DNA of 64,000 bases from the NCBI RefSeq assembly GCF_000003815.2, contig NC_049986.1, forward strand, positions 8,899,487 to 8,963,486. Direction: 5' to 3'. Shown here piece by piece: positions 63,908-64,000 of this stretch. Position numbers and translations under genes: made by a program. How positions within the stretch are numbered: the stretch's first letter is position 1; every line of letters begins with the position of its first letter. The stretch is from Branchiostoma floridae (lineage: Eukaryota; Chordata; Leptocardii; Amphioxiformes; Branchiostomatidae). A model generated the notes under the pieces. It saw nothing but the letters and a program-made list of their open reading frames with translations. It searched no databases and was not told where the DNA came from.

Positions 63908-64000
63908 GTCAGTACTCAGTTTACTGCAGTAGTTAGTCATCGTTTTTTTTTTCTGTTACAGTTATCATTAATTTATACAATAAGAGCGTATGTGGTAAGT

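Overview
The window is eukaryotic, very probably from an invertebrate deuterostome. Amphioxus (Branchiostoma) is my best guess, from the D-assembly and EGF gene type, the intron-rich structure with TG-rich introns, and the mix of LINE, Ty3/Gypsy and small inverted-repeat elements. That identification is inference, since no taxon-specific marker is visible. Apart from transposon remnants, the whole window is explained by one very large plus-strand gene. It starts at a signal-peptide exon (ATG at 5702) and is still coding at the right end (last visible exon ends 63907). Three runs of N (21067-21166, 23114-23558, 41244-41729) interrupt the assembly.

The predicted product is a secreted modular giant of the von Willebrand D / zonadhesin / FCGBP / SCO-spondin type. 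Its order is: signal peptide (5702-5768); TIL plus E segment, resembling a D' module (16717-17857); a full D assembly of vWD, C8, TIL and E (18832-23113); one classical EGF fused to the E exon; 54 intact single-exon EGF-like repeats (24160-59119); then a second D assembly (59798-63907, continuing outside). About 3,200 residues are visible, of which about 2,300 are EGF repeats. All EGF exons are bounded by phase 1 introns, so any number can be added or skipped without breaking the frame.

Layout: 1-5688 is upstream sequence with a 167-bp tandem duplication and a ~1.9-kb imperfect palindrome just before exon 1. 5769-16716 is a transposon-filled first intron (minisatellite, diverged direct duplication, broken Ty3/Gypsy element carrying a nested MITE, several LINE relics, a Mutator-like foldback element). 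16717-23113 holds the first D modules. 24160-59119 is the EGF array, built by nested duplication: a three-exon block repeated four times with a LINE fragment copied along in its intron, a tandem set with about 1.15-kb register, and a multi-exon cassette present three times with a decayed exon in each. 53912-56158 is a long intron with an 88-bp satellite. 59798-63907 is the second D assembly.

The points most worth attention are the recently expanded EGF array with its built-in duplication clocks, its unusual EGF consensus (GC-D-P-N-P-C start and an invariant PAPGTG loop), decayed exons inside the array, and a one-base deficit in the first TIL exon.
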